From Nostoc sp. CENA543 (GTDB taxonomy: Bacteria; Cyanobacteriota; Cyanobacteriia; Cyanobacteriales; Nostocaceae), in NCBI RefSeq assembly GCF_002896875.1, contig NZ_CP023278.1, positions 5,836,501 through 5,900,500 of the forward strand: a stretch of DNA of 64,000 nt, in the 5' to 3' direction. The position numbers and the translations under genes were made by a program. The notes under the pieces were generated by a model. That model was given only the letters and a program-made list of their open reading frames with translations. It was not told the origin of the DNA and did no database searches. How positions within the stretch are numbered: the first letter of the stretch is position 1; each line of letters starts with the position of its first letter. Below, one piece after another: positions 42,795-51,200 of the stretch.

Positions 42795-44577
42795 CCCTAT
42801 ACTGCTGAACTTGCATATTCCACAACGTTGTATACTCGCCACCATGTTGTAAAAGCTCTTGATGGGTGCCATCTTCTATTAATTGACCAGCTTTCAGCAC
42901 TAATATCCTATGAGCCATACGTACAGAGGCTAGTCGATGCGTAATCAAAATGGTAGTCTTGCCTTCAGTTAGTTCTACAAAGCGCAAATAAAGCTCATAT
43001 TCGCTGCGGGGGTCGAGTGCGGCTGTGGGTTCATCTAACAGCAGGATTTGGGCTTGCTGACGCACAAAGGCACGGGCTAGGGCTAACTTTTGCCATTGAC
43101 CACCAGATAATTCTGTACCACTAAACTGCTTACCCAAGGGTGTATCCGCCCCTGTGGGAAATTGGGTAACTAGTTGGATAATATCGGCTTTTTCTATAGC
43201 AAATCTTAGTAAATCTCGATTTTCAAGGGCTTGGAGATTACTTAAAGCGATATTTTCTCCTAGGGTGAGAGCGTAACGACCGAAATCTTGAAAAACTCCA
43301 GCTATTTGCTGTCGCCACTCTTGTAGATTTAAATGCTTTAGGTCTACCCCATCAACCAAAATTCTGCCTTTAGTGGGGTCGTATAACCTGGTGAGTAACT
43401 TGACGATAGTAGTCTTACCTGCGCCATTTTCGCCAACGATCGCTACTGTTTCACCAGGGTGTAGAGTAAAAGAGATATTTTTCACAGCCCATGTTTGAGC
43501 ATCTGGGTAGCGGAAATAGACGTTTTCAAAGGTAATCCCAGTCAGTATGGGATGAGGGGTTTTCTCTCCAGGTACAGTCAATAACATGGGACTTGCGCTG
43601 TCGAGAAAATTAAAGAATTGCTGCATATATAAAACATTCTCCCAAAGTTCCAGTCCATTACCGACAAATGCAGCTAAATTCTGTTGGAAGTAAGTTAAAG
43701 ATTGAACGAATAACAACACACTACCTGGACTAAATTCCCCTTGAAATGCTTGCTTGACCACCCAGTAAAAAGCAAAGCCATTTCCCAAAGTGCTTAAAAC
43801 AGCTAAACTGGAAGACCAAAAAGCTTGTTGACCTCGTAAATGGCGCATAGAGTTGTGTAAAGACCCAAATGCTTGCAGATATCGCTCAATAAAAAATTCA
43901 CCTAGCTGAAAAAGTCGCGTTTCCTTAGCGTAGGTGTCAGTTAGCATCACTGATGTGTAATATCTCATTCTGCGGGCTTGGGGGCTATTTTCAAATAGAG
44001 TTAGCCAAATTGCTTTGCCGTATTGGGCAGAGACTACTACTTGGGGTACAGTAGCGATCGCAATCACTAGAGGAATCCAAACAGCTAGGGGAATTAATAA
44101 CCCCACCATCACCACCACCGTGACCAGTGACCGACCCAACTCCACTAAATTTTCTAATAAATTCAAAGGTTGATAGCTAACTTGTTCTTGCAACAGCTGT
44201 AACTCATCATAAAATTGAGCATCTTCAAAACGGTTGAGGTCAGGTAAACTATCGGCTTTACGCATCAACATTAAACTTAAGTGTGCTGTCAACTTATCAT
44301 TGACATTTCCTTGGAGTGCAGTCCGCCAAGGATCAAGGAGTGTTTGTATTAATAAAGCTCCCACCCATGCAGCCACTAAAGGTAGTAAAATTTCCCACCC
44401 CAATGCTTTACCGGCAGATAACTCTGTTGCTATCGTATCTATGACTAATTTGGTAATCCAAACACTCACAGCAGGTAAAAACCCCTGCAATAAAATCACG
44501 AGCATTAAGATAGCAATTTCCTGTGGTGCAGCTTTCCATACTAAGGGTAGAGAACGCCATAAAGCTTGAGTGTACAC
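42781..44577 (-). CDS. ABC exporter (fused permease and ATPase), probable RiPP exporter
   Basis: 598 residues from the GTG at 44577, which has AGGTGG just upstream. The open frame extends to ATG at 44685, but the extra codons come from dispersed repeat DNA. A six-helix membrane domain (~1-300) is followed by an ATPase with Walker A (GENGAGKTTIVKLL), signature (LSGGQWQKLALARA), Walker B (ILLLDEPTAALD) and H-loop (ITHRL). There is no C39 peptidase domain, so it cannot cut the leader itself. It is divergent from the RiPP precursor and is the only exporter in the cluster. Confidence 0.85.
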   Translation of the reverse strand: MYTQALWRSLPLVWKAAPQEIAILMLVILLQGFLPAVSVWITKLVIDTIATELSAGKALGWEILLPLVAAWVGALLIQTLLDPWRTALQGNVNDKLTAHLSLMLMRKADSLPDLNRFEDAQFYDELQLLQEQVSYQPLNLLENLVELGRSLVTVVVMVGLLIPLAVWIPLVIAIATVPQVVVSAQYGKAIWLTLFENSPQARRMRYYTSVMLTDTYAKETRLFQLGEFFIERYLQAFGSLHNSMRHLRGQQAFWSSSLAVLSTLGNGFAFYWVVKQAFQGEFSPGSVLLFVQSLTYFQQNLAAFVGNGLELWENVLYMQQFFNFLDSASPMLLTVPGEKTPHPILTGITFENVYFRYPDAQTWAVKNISFTLHPGETVAIVGENGAGKTTIVKLLTRLYDPTKGRILVDGVDLKHLNLQEWRQQIAGVFQDFGRYALTLGENIALSNLQALENRDLLRFAIEKADIIQLVTQFPTGADTPLGKQFSGTELSGGQWQKLALARAFVRQQAQILLLDEPTAALDPRSEYELYLRFVELTEGKTTILITHRLASVRMAHRILVLKAGQLIEDGTHQELLQHGGEYTTLWNMQVQQYRDVRV

Positions 44578-44892
44578 ATCCCACCTACCTCTGATACCAA
44601 TTTTGGATTTTGGATTTTGCGTTCGCGTAGCGTGTCGAAGACAAAAGTTCTGTAGGCGGGTTTCCCGCCGTAGGAAACTTTTCAAGACGGATTTTGGATT
44701 AAAAGCCTAGATTTTTAGGCTGTTCCAGAATCTCGAAACAATACTACCTATCCCAATTTTGTATGCTTTTGTATTTTCATTAAAGTTGATTTTTAGTTGA
44801 TGATTGCTGCAATGTCTGTAATTTATTATTCTAAAATTCTTTAATTTATCGTAAATCAGAGGGTTTAAGACCCCTACGTCTATACGTAGCAT

Positions 44893-44927
44893 ATTTTCAG
44901 TGGGGGTTGAAATCCCCGACTGAAAAT
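44893..44927. repeat. stem-loop repeat element
   Basis: ATTTTCAGT-GGGG pairs with CCCC-G-ACTGAAAAT, with one bulge and an 8-9 nt loop. It is followed by AATTTTG heptamers. Confidence 0.6.
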
Positions 44928-44933
44928 GTCTTT

Positions 44934-44965
44934 AATTTTGAATTTTGAATTTTGAATTTTGAATT
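44934..44965. repeat. heptamer tandem repeat (AATTTTG)
   Basis: Four full AATTTTG units and a partial unit, upstream of the RiPP precursor gene. Confidence 0.85.
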
Positions 44966-45457
44966 GTTAAGTATCTACAACCTTAGTATTATCTGGCATA
45001 AAATAAATACTTCTGAAGATATAACATTAAAAATAATCAATAACTACCTCAGAAAGAATAAAAACATCGAAAAGAAGATATCGTTGATATTGTTGAAGAA
45101 CTCAAGTCATTAAAAATCAAAGTCATTTATTGATTTCAAAAGCAACAGTTACTTCTCAAAAAATGAGATGAGAAGAAAATTAAATCTCCGACATAATCCA
45201 CTAGCTAAAATCAGCAATTAACTTTGATTTATGTGGACTAGTCATACTCTGAATACCAAGATGTGAGTTCTCTGTTAATTTGATTAGCAAAATAATAACA
45301 GGTAAGAAATTTCTGTGGCTTTAGCAATTAGTAATTTCTGAATAATCCTTGCGTTTAAATTTGCTAAAAAAATATTAACAGATGAACATCATCCCTATTC
45401 AATACCACGAATGCAGATTTTCCGAAAATTCCAATGAGTTTAGGTTACAAGGAGTAA

Positions 45458-45790
45458 ATGATGATGTTTACTGATGTAAAATTGCTGGAAAAAACCATAG
45501 AAATGCGTTTAGCAGACAGCGACGATAAACTTGAACAGGTTTTACTGTCTGACGCAGAGATCACTGCTTGGGAAAAATTAGCTAGTCAAGGAGTGATGCC
45601 TCCTATTATCGGTAATTGCGGAGGTTGTGGTGGTTGCGGTGGCTGCGGTCGATGTGGTCGCTGTTTCCGTTGTTTCCGTTGTTTTCGCTGTTTTGGCTGC
45701 GGCGGTTGTGGTAAATGTGGTGGGGGCTGTGGTGTTGCCTCATTACCAGATGTAAATGTAGAAGAATCGGAGATGAATTTTGGTTATTAA
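45458..45790 (+). CDS. RiPP precursor peptide with periodic-cysteine core (TOMM/heterocycle type)
   Basis: A 110-residue peptide. An acidic helical leader of ~50 residues (LLEKTIEMRLADSDDKLEQV, then LLSDAEITAWEKLASQG) is followed by a core with 13 cysteines: 12 at exact three-residue spacing from C54 to C87, and C91. Spacers are GG, GR, FR, FG or GK. A 19-residue acidic tail (GVASLPDVNVEESEMNFGY) follows and contains no cysteine. Downstream genes make the enzymes for Cys-to-thiazoline/thiazole conversion. AAGGAG precedes three successive ATGs (45458, 45461, 45464), so the exact start is ambiguous. A metallothionein is a less likely alternative. Confidence 0.88.
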   Translation: MMMFTDVKLLEKTIEMRLADSDDKLEQVLLSDAEITAWEKLASQGVMPPIIGNCGGCGGCGGCGRCGRCFRCFRCFRCFGCGGCGKCGGGCGVASLPDVNVEESEMNFGY

Positions 45791-45885
45791 TGTAACCAAA
45801 TTTTAGCTATCTAACAAACATAAAACTGTTGCTTTTGTTTATTTTATTAAGCCTGATTTTTTGCTGAATTCGGATATAATCAACT

Positions 45886-47013
45886 ATGCAATTTCATGAT
45901 AATCAAAAGTTGCGATTACTGGAACATCTCCTGATTCATGTGATGCCTTCCGAGTCTGATTTAGACCGAGAAACGATGATATTTAACACAACACGACGCA
46001 CTCTCAAAGTCGATGGTCAAGCATTAAAAGATTTAGAAAATATTGTTTTTCCCTTACTAGATGGAACACACACCATCGGAGAAATACGTGCTGCTGTGTG
46101 TGAACAAATTACAGATACTTCTCTCGATGAATGTTTAACGTTTTTGATGAACAATCGCTTAGTTGAAGAATATTCAGAAACTACATTTGCTTTAAATAAT
46201 CACGAGCAATTTTTACCTCAATTTAGCCTGTACCATGAACTAGGTTTTCAGCCAAAAAATGCTCAAGAACGTCTAGCTAATGCTCGTGTGGCGATTTTTG
46301 GGTTAGGTGGCTCAGGTGTAGTAGCCGCAATTAATCTAGCAGCCTGTGGTGTGGGATTTCTGCGCCTGTGCGATAGTATCTCTACATCTGCTTATGATGC
46401 CACGATTATGGCTAATTGGGGATTGAGCCAGTCTGGTAATTTGCGCGCTGTGGAAACAGCTAGGCAGATTGCAGGTATGGGAGGATTTACCGCCATTGAG
46501 ACAGTCACGGATATTTTGAACGATGATGATACAGTCAAGGCTTTATTAGATGATGTTGATTTAGCTATTGTGGCCACTGATGCAGTCTCAGTGAATTTAG
46601 CCTATCGTCTCAACCGACTCTGTTTAAATATGCAGTGTCCATTACTTCCTGGGGGAGCTTTTGGAATTGAGGGTACTATTGGCCCTTTAGTTGTCGGCGG
46701 TGATAGTCCCTGTTATCTGTGCTATCGGATGCGGTCTATTGCTTGTGCTAAGTTACCAGAAGCACAATTACAACTAGAAAGACACTTAGACCGCGATCGC
46801 CGTTCTCAACCCCAATGGCGGGAAAATTTGCCCATAGGTCACACCTTGGTGGGTAGTTACTTAGTGCTGGATGCAGTGAAGTTGTTACTAGGTTTACCAA
46901 TCACCACACAGGGTAAGTTACTCCATCTAGATTTAATCACCACCAAACTCACTCACAATGTGGTTCTCAAAAAGCCTGGCTGTCCTCACTGTTCTTCCCA
47001 TTCCCCATTTTGA
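45886..47013 (+). CDS. ThiF-like TOMM partner protein with N-terminal RiPP recognition domain
   Basis: A 375-residue protein. Residues ~36-100 (TTRRTLKVDGQALKDLENIV, IGEIRAAVCEQI) look like the winged-helix leader-binding domain of PqqD type. Residues ~130-360 are an E1/ThiF-like Rossmann domain (VAIFGLGGSGVVAAINLAAC). Paired cysteines C276/C279 (PCYLCYR) and C366/C369 (CPHC) probably bind structural zinc. In split cyclodehydratases this protein brings the precursor to YcaO. It lies 95 bp after the precursor gene and 5 bp before the YcaO gene. Confidence 0.9.
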   Translation: MQFHDNQKLRLLEHLLIHVMPSESDLDRETMIFNTTRRTLKVDGQALKDLENIVFPLLDGTHTIGEIRAAVCEQITDTSLDECLTFLMNNRLVEEYSETTFALNNHEQFLPQFSLYHELGFQPKNAQERLANARVAIFGLGGSGVVAAINLAACGVGFLRLCDSISTSAYDATIMANWGLSQSGNLRAVETARQIAGMGGFTAIETVTDILNDDDTVKALLDDVDLAIVATDAVSVNLAYRLNRLCLNMQCPLLPGGAFGIEGTIGPLVVGGDSPCYLCYRMRSIACAKLPEAQLQLERHLDRDRRSQPQWRENLPIGHTLVGSYLVLDAVKLLLGLPITTQGKLLHLDLITTKLTHNVVLKKPGCPHCSSHSPF

Positions 47014-47018
47014 AAATC

Positions 47019-48320
47019 ATGAACGCAACAGTTGCTAGCCCAAACTGGCGAGATTTAGTCAGTCCCCACACTGGTATTATTCAAAAATTAGACAGATTGA
47101 CTAAACCCTATACAGAGTTTGAACTGCCTGTGTTGTGGCAAGCGGAACTCTCGCACTTTAACATCTATAAAGCCACAGATGATTTACGTTACGGCGTAGG
47201 CAAAGGGATGAATGATGAACAGGCTATTATCGGTGCTGTGGGCGAAGCTTTAGAACGTTATTGTGGTAGCATTGTTGACCGCAGACAAATAATTATCGAT
47301 AGTTACGAAAGTCTCGCGGATGTGGCTATCCCTCCCCAAGTTTTTTTCTCGTTTTCTCAGCAGCAATACTCTGACCCCAATTTTCCTTTTCCGACTTTCG
47401 ACCCAAAAATACAGACTTCCTGGGTTACTGCTGTGAATTTGCATAGCCAACAGCAGATTTTACTCCCAGCAGCCTCGGTTTATCTCAATTTTTGTAGTCA
47501 TCAGTTAGGGGATTGTATCTTACCTGTCACAACTAACGGTATGGCCAGTGGCTTATCTGTGGAGTTTGCCGCCTACCGTGGTTTGTGTGAGTTGATTGAA
47601 CGCGATGCTTTCATGATTACCTGGTTAAATCGTCTCCCAGTCCCCCGCATTGATTTTACTCATCAACCAGGCATAGAAACTGCGATCGCTCGTAACTATG
47701 CCAGATTTGGCATAGAATTAATGGCGTTTGACTTGACTACAGATATTCAAGTACCAGTGATTGCAGCTTTTGCAATTGACCGTTCCGGCGAAAGTCCAGC
47801 TTTAGTCACTGGCTTAGGATGTGATTTAGACGGTGCCACAGCCCTTCGCAAAGCTATCTTTGAAGTTTGTCAAATTCGCCCCCATGATATTAGCCGTATG
47901 CTGGCGGGAGATGGTGCCAATCTCCATCAATATCAAGATATCCAGGATTTAAAAGACCATAGTGCTTTCTTCTACACAACCGCAAGACTGGGGGAATTAG
48001 ATTTTCTTCTACACCATAACCACGGGCGAGAAATTGCCGATTTACAGACTTGTAGGGACTACACAGAATCAGAAAGGTTGCAATCAGTGGTGCAGAAACT
48101 TCATCAAGTTGGTGCTGAAGCTTATTTAGTAGATGTCACCACCCCTGATGTCGCACCACTAGGTTTTCGGGTAGTACGGACGTTAGCCAGTGAATTAGTA
48201 CCAATATATTTTGGCTATGGTCAAGAACCCTTGGGAACTCAGCGTTTGTTTACAGTTCCAGAACGTTTAGGCTACAGTCGCCCTCATCACCTAAATCCTT
48301 GCCCACATCCCCTAGATTGA
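47019..48320 (+). CDS. YcaO-domain cyclodehydratase
   Basis: 433 residues from ATG at 47019 (the frame also opens with TTG at 47010). YcaO proteins use ATP to activate the amide backbone so that cysteine side chains close to thiazolines. ATP and Mg-binding segments are visible: GVGKGMNDEQAIIGAVGEAL-ERYCG, YRGLCELIERDAFMITW and ALRKAIFEVCQIRPHD. The C-terminus ends NPCPHPLD, containing the PxPxP motif reported for TOMM YcaO proteins. It starts 5 bp after the upstream stop, so it is translationally coupled. Confidence 0.94.
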   Translation: MNATVASPNWRDLVSPHTGIIQKLDRLTKPYTEFELPVLWQAELSHFNIYKATDDLRYGVGKGMNDEQAIIGAVGEALERYCGSIVDRRQIIIDSYESLADVAIPPQVFFSFSQQQYSDPNFPFPTFDPKIQTSWVTAVNLHSQQQILLPAASVYLNFCSHQLGDCILPVTTNGMASGLSVEFAAYRGLCELIERDAFMITWLNRLPVPRIDFTHQPGIETAIARNYARFGIELMAFDLTTDIQVPVIAAFAIDRSGESPALVTGLGCDLDGATALRKAIFEVCQIRPHDISRMLAGDGANLHQYQDIQDLKDHSAFFYTTARLGELDFLLHHNHGREIADLQTCRDYTESERLQSVVQKLHQVGAEAYLVDVTTPDVAPLGFRVVRTLASELVPIYFGYGQEPLGTQRLFTVPERLGYSRPHHLNPCPHPLD

Positions 48321-48352
48321 ATCGCCATTGACAATAGGAAATTGCATATCCC

Positions 48353-48422
48353 CCTAAACCCTTACACCCTTACACCCCTAAAACCCTACACCCTTACACC
48401 CCCATACCCTTCCCTACACCCT
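48353..48422. repeat. C-rich tandem repeat (CCCTTACAC/CCCCTAAAC units)
   Basis: Imperfect CCCTTACACC and CCCTAAACC units in the 110-bp spacer between the YcaO and SagB genes. Same type as 42751-42794 and 59417-59456. Confidence 0.8.
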
Positions 48423-48430
48423 TTCCCTCC

Positions 48431-49162
48431 ATGTACAAAGTCAACGAACCTCTAGAGTTAACCCTGCTTTACCATTTGAATTCCCCACCACCAGACGCTT
48501 ATGCTCAACCAGTACCTGCTGGTGAAATGCGTTATTTACCAGATGCGCCCGTTTTAGAATTACCTCCAGTACCCAGGGATAATCATCTGGCAAGTTTGTT
48601 AAATAAACGTCGTTCAGTGCGTGCATTTCAAAATGTCCAGATGTCACAAACTGTACTGGCACAGTTACTAGATTCAGCCTGTGGAATTAATGGTCTGCGT
48701 CAGGTACAGAGTTACACCTATGAGGGCAGAAATGCTCCCTCAGCTGGTGGACTCTATCCTCTCGAAATGTTTGTATCTATACAGGAAGTTAATGATTTAG
48801 CTGCGGGTTTATATCACTATGAACCGCGTGGTCATGGTTTACATTGGGTGAACGAGTCAGTCCCCCATGACTTTATTACACCTCTATTAGATCAGGATTT
48901 TATTACTCACGCCAATGCCTTATTTATCCTGACTGGTGTGTTTATGCGATCGCTTTATAAGTATGGCACCAGAGGCTACCGTTTTGTTTTATTGGAAGCT
49001 GGTCATCAAGCTGAAAATATCTGTCTGATGGCTGTAGAGTTAGGACTTGGTAGTCTTTGTCTGGGGGGATTTCACGATTCCAGCATCAACCGTATTTTGG
49101 GTATTGATGGTCAGCGTCACGCCGCACTCTATTGTATTGCTGTTGGTACTGAAAAAGTTTAA
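48431..49162 (+). CDS. SagB/ThcOx-family azoline dehydrogenase
   Basis: A 243-residue nitroreductase-fold FMN enzyme. NKRRSVRAFQNVQMSQTVLA and SAGGLYPLEMFVSI match SagB-type dehydrogenases. AGHQAENICLMAVELGLGSL and LGGF close the flavin site. It would oxidise thiazolines to aromatic thiazoles on the precursor. The spacer to YcaO is filled by a C-rich repeat, so it may be separately or weakly expressed. It is the last gene of the cluster; an ammonium transporter converges 57 bp away. Confidence 0.92.
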   Translation: MYKVNEPLELTLLYHLNSPPPDAYAQPVPAGEMRYLPDAPVLELPPVPRDNHLASLLNKRRSVRAFQNVQMSQTVLAQLLDSACGINGLRQVQSYTYEGRNAPSAGGLYPLEMFVSIQEVNDLAAGLYHYEPRGHGLHWVNESVPHDFITPLLDQDFITHANALFILTGVFMRSLYKYGTRGYRFVLLEAGHQAENICLMAVELGLGSLCLGGFHDSSINRILGIDGQRHAALYCIAVGTEKV

Positions 49163-49218
49163 ACCCCCAACTTCAGTAAGAAATTGGGGGTTGAGAATGC
49201 TTGTAATTCTAATTTGCT

Positions 49219-50805
49219 TTATACCGTGCCAGGATAATCTTCACCGGATGAATAGCCTTCGGGTTGACCACCTTCTGCAAATCCACCAGGGCTGGCTTCC
49301 TTGAGGAATCCACTGTAAGCTTCCATACCGTGTTCGCCAATATCCAAGCCTTCCAGTTCTTCTTCTCTGGTGACGCGAATACCCAAAGTAGCTTTGAGAA
49401 TTATCCAGAAAATGCTGGTAAGAAGTACAGTCATCCCACCAACGGAAATAGCACCTAAAAACTGTACACCTAACTGTCCAAAGCCACCACCAGCGAATAA
49501 ACCCTTAGCAGGGCCAAGTCCCTCACCATACCAGGAATAAACACCAGGGCCAACAGACCACAAACCAACAGCCAAAGTACCCCAAACACCACAAACTAGG
49601 TGAACGGATGTAGCACCTACTGGGTCATCAATACCGAGTTTGTCAAAGAAGGTGACAGCAAAAACTACGATTACACCAGCTATTAAACCGATAATAAAGG
49701 CACTGGGAAGACTAACAAAGGCACAAGGGGCTGTAATTGCTACCAAGCCCGCCAGAATACCGTTGATAATCATTGATAGGTCTGGCTTACCCAAATACAA
49801 CCAAGCGGTAGCAGTTGCTGCAATTCCACCGACTGCACCCGCCATGTTGGTTGTTAAGGCAATGTGAGTAATGGCATTGGGATCAGCCGCCATTGTTGAA
49901 CCAGGGTTAAAACCAAACCAACCCAACCACAAAATCAAACAGCCTAGAGTGGCAATACTCATATTGTGACCAGGTAAAGCCACAACTTTACCGTCTTGAT
50001 ATTTACCAATACGGGGGCCAAGGAAAGCTGCTCCCATTAAAGCTGCCCAACCACCGGCTGAGTGAACTACTGTAGAGCCAGCAAAATCCCAGAATCCTTG
50101 TTTGTATAACCAACCACCACCCCAAATCCAATGTCCAGTAATGGGGTAGGCAATACCTACCAGTAAAAGGCTGAAAATTAAAAAGTCAACAAACTTGATT
50201 CTTTCTGCTACTGCACCAGAAACAATTGTGGCGGCTGTTCCCGCAAACACTAATTGGAACAAGAATTTAGCAGCTAGAGGTACACCAGCCCAGTTTAAAG
50301 CACTAAACACACCTTGATATTCTTTTGCAGTGGCGGGACTGTTATCTGCTCCTGCTAAAAAGAACCCATTTAACCCGATAAAATCGTTGCCATCGCCGAA
50401 CATCAAGCCAAAACCAATTGCCCAAAAAGCAACGGTAGCTAGCGCAAACACAATTAAGTTTTTGGCGAGGACGTTAACAGCATTTTTTTGACGACAAAAG
50501 CCGGTTTCTAACATACAAAAACCAGCATTCATGAAGAATACTAAAAATGCTGCGATCGCTACCCAAAGAGTGTCTAGGGCTACTTTTAATTCTGCTGTTG
50601 TTGGCCCGGCTGCTGGAGTTTGAGCAACGGCAACATAACCCCATCCCAACACAATTAAACAAGCTAGGGGTAAACAAGCCTGCCAACTAGGAGATAGTCG
50701 CTTAATTAAACTGAATAAATCGGTTTTGGATTTAAAATGCAGGCTTTTGGCGGAATTCCTGGTAGAAAATCGCCTATTTTTTATTTTTGATTTATGTTTG
50801 TACAT
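49219..50805 (-). CDS. amt: ammonium transporter (Amt family), copy 2
   Basis: 528 residues. A long charged N-terminus precedes a signal-like helix ([20 protein letters not shown]). [20 protein letters not shown] and [14 protein letters not shown] mark the AMT1-like type. [31 protein letters not shown] and VHLVCGVWG contain pore and fold residues, including the twin-His region. The C-terminal tail ([20 protein letters not shown]) is the PII-regulated tail. It is followed upstream by a third amt on the same strand. Confidence 0.94.
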   Translation of the reverse strand: MYKHKSKIKNRRFSTRNSAKSLHFKSKTDLFSLIKRLSPSWQACLPLACLIVLGWGYVAVAQTPAAGPTTAELKVALDTLWVAIAAFLVFFMNAGFCMLETGFCRQKNAVNVLAKNLIVFALATVAFWAIGFGLMFGDGNDFIGLNGFFLAGADNSPATAKEYQGVFSALNWAGVPLAAKFLFQLVFAGTAATIVSGAVAERIKFVDFLIFSLLLVGIAYPITGHWIWGGGWLYKQGFWDFAGSTVVHSAGGWAALMGAAFLGPRIGKYQDGKVVALPGHNMSIATLGCLILWLGWFGFNPGSTMAADPNAITHIALTTNMAGAVGGIAATATAWLYLGKPDLSMIINGILAGLVAITAPCAFVSLPSAFIIGLIAGVIVVFAVTFFDKLGIDDPVGATSVHLVCGVWGTLAVGLWSVGPGVYSWYGEGLGPAKGLFAGGGFGQLGVQFLGAISVGGMTVLLTSIFWIILKATLGIRVTREEELEGLDIGEHGMEAYSGFLKEASPGGFAEGGQPEGYSSGEDYPGTV

Positions 50806-51200
50806 GGGTTAAAACAATGCCCTCCCAACTATCCTTGATAGCTATAAACAGATTGAGCCAACAGATTCCTTGCTCACTGCAAATCAGTGGTTCTGATGTT
50901 TTTTTCAGACCTTTTAACTGGTCAATCAAAAACTCAAAATAATTTATCTAGAAGTTTAGAGAACTAATGACACTTTTGTAAATATTTTTGCAAATATCCT
51001 TAAAAATTTATGATGTAGTTTCTGCAACAGTCAAGTATTCTTCATTCAATCTTTAATCATGAAAAATACCATTAGATGCGGCGATCGCTTGATTTTGTCA
51101 AGTTAATCTTCATCGGATATGAAAACAGAAATTCATCATCAATTTGTGCCACACCTTACTACTATTGGTTTACTTTTGTCAATGAATTAGTCTCATTACT
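50806..51200. other. intergenic region between two amt genes
   Basis: 395 bp, AT-rich, with one HIP1 site near 51081. No NtcA consensus was found by eye. It should hold the promoter of amt copy 2. Confidence 0.5.

Larger units (their letters stand above)
44578..45457. other. large intergenic region before the RiPP precursor
   Basis: About 880 bp. It contains a GGCGGGTTTCCCGCC hairpin (near 44655), a GCGTTCGCGTAGCGTGTCG dispersed-repeat fragment (near 44630), a stem-loop at 44893-44927 (ATTTTCAGT/ACTGAAAAT plus GGGG/CCCC) and (AATTTTG)n at 44934-44965. The right part is AT-rich and should hold the precursor promoter; none was clearly seen. Confidence 0.55.

Noticed and set aside
42667-42944. 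Two overlapping frames of 61 and 85 codons near 42.7-42.9 kb
   Set aside because: They read C-rich octamer repeats (TLTPLHPYTLTPLHPY) and the antisense of the ABC exporter.
45458-45613. Nif11-type or nitrile-hydratase-type leader
   Set aside because: The leader lacks the FLxxxxxDxxL pattern and double-glycine end expected of those families.
45458-45790. Cysteine-rich ORF as metallothionein
   Set aside because: Has a long acidic leader-like N-terminus, strict three-residue Cys period, and sits directly before ThiF-like, YcaO and SagB genes.
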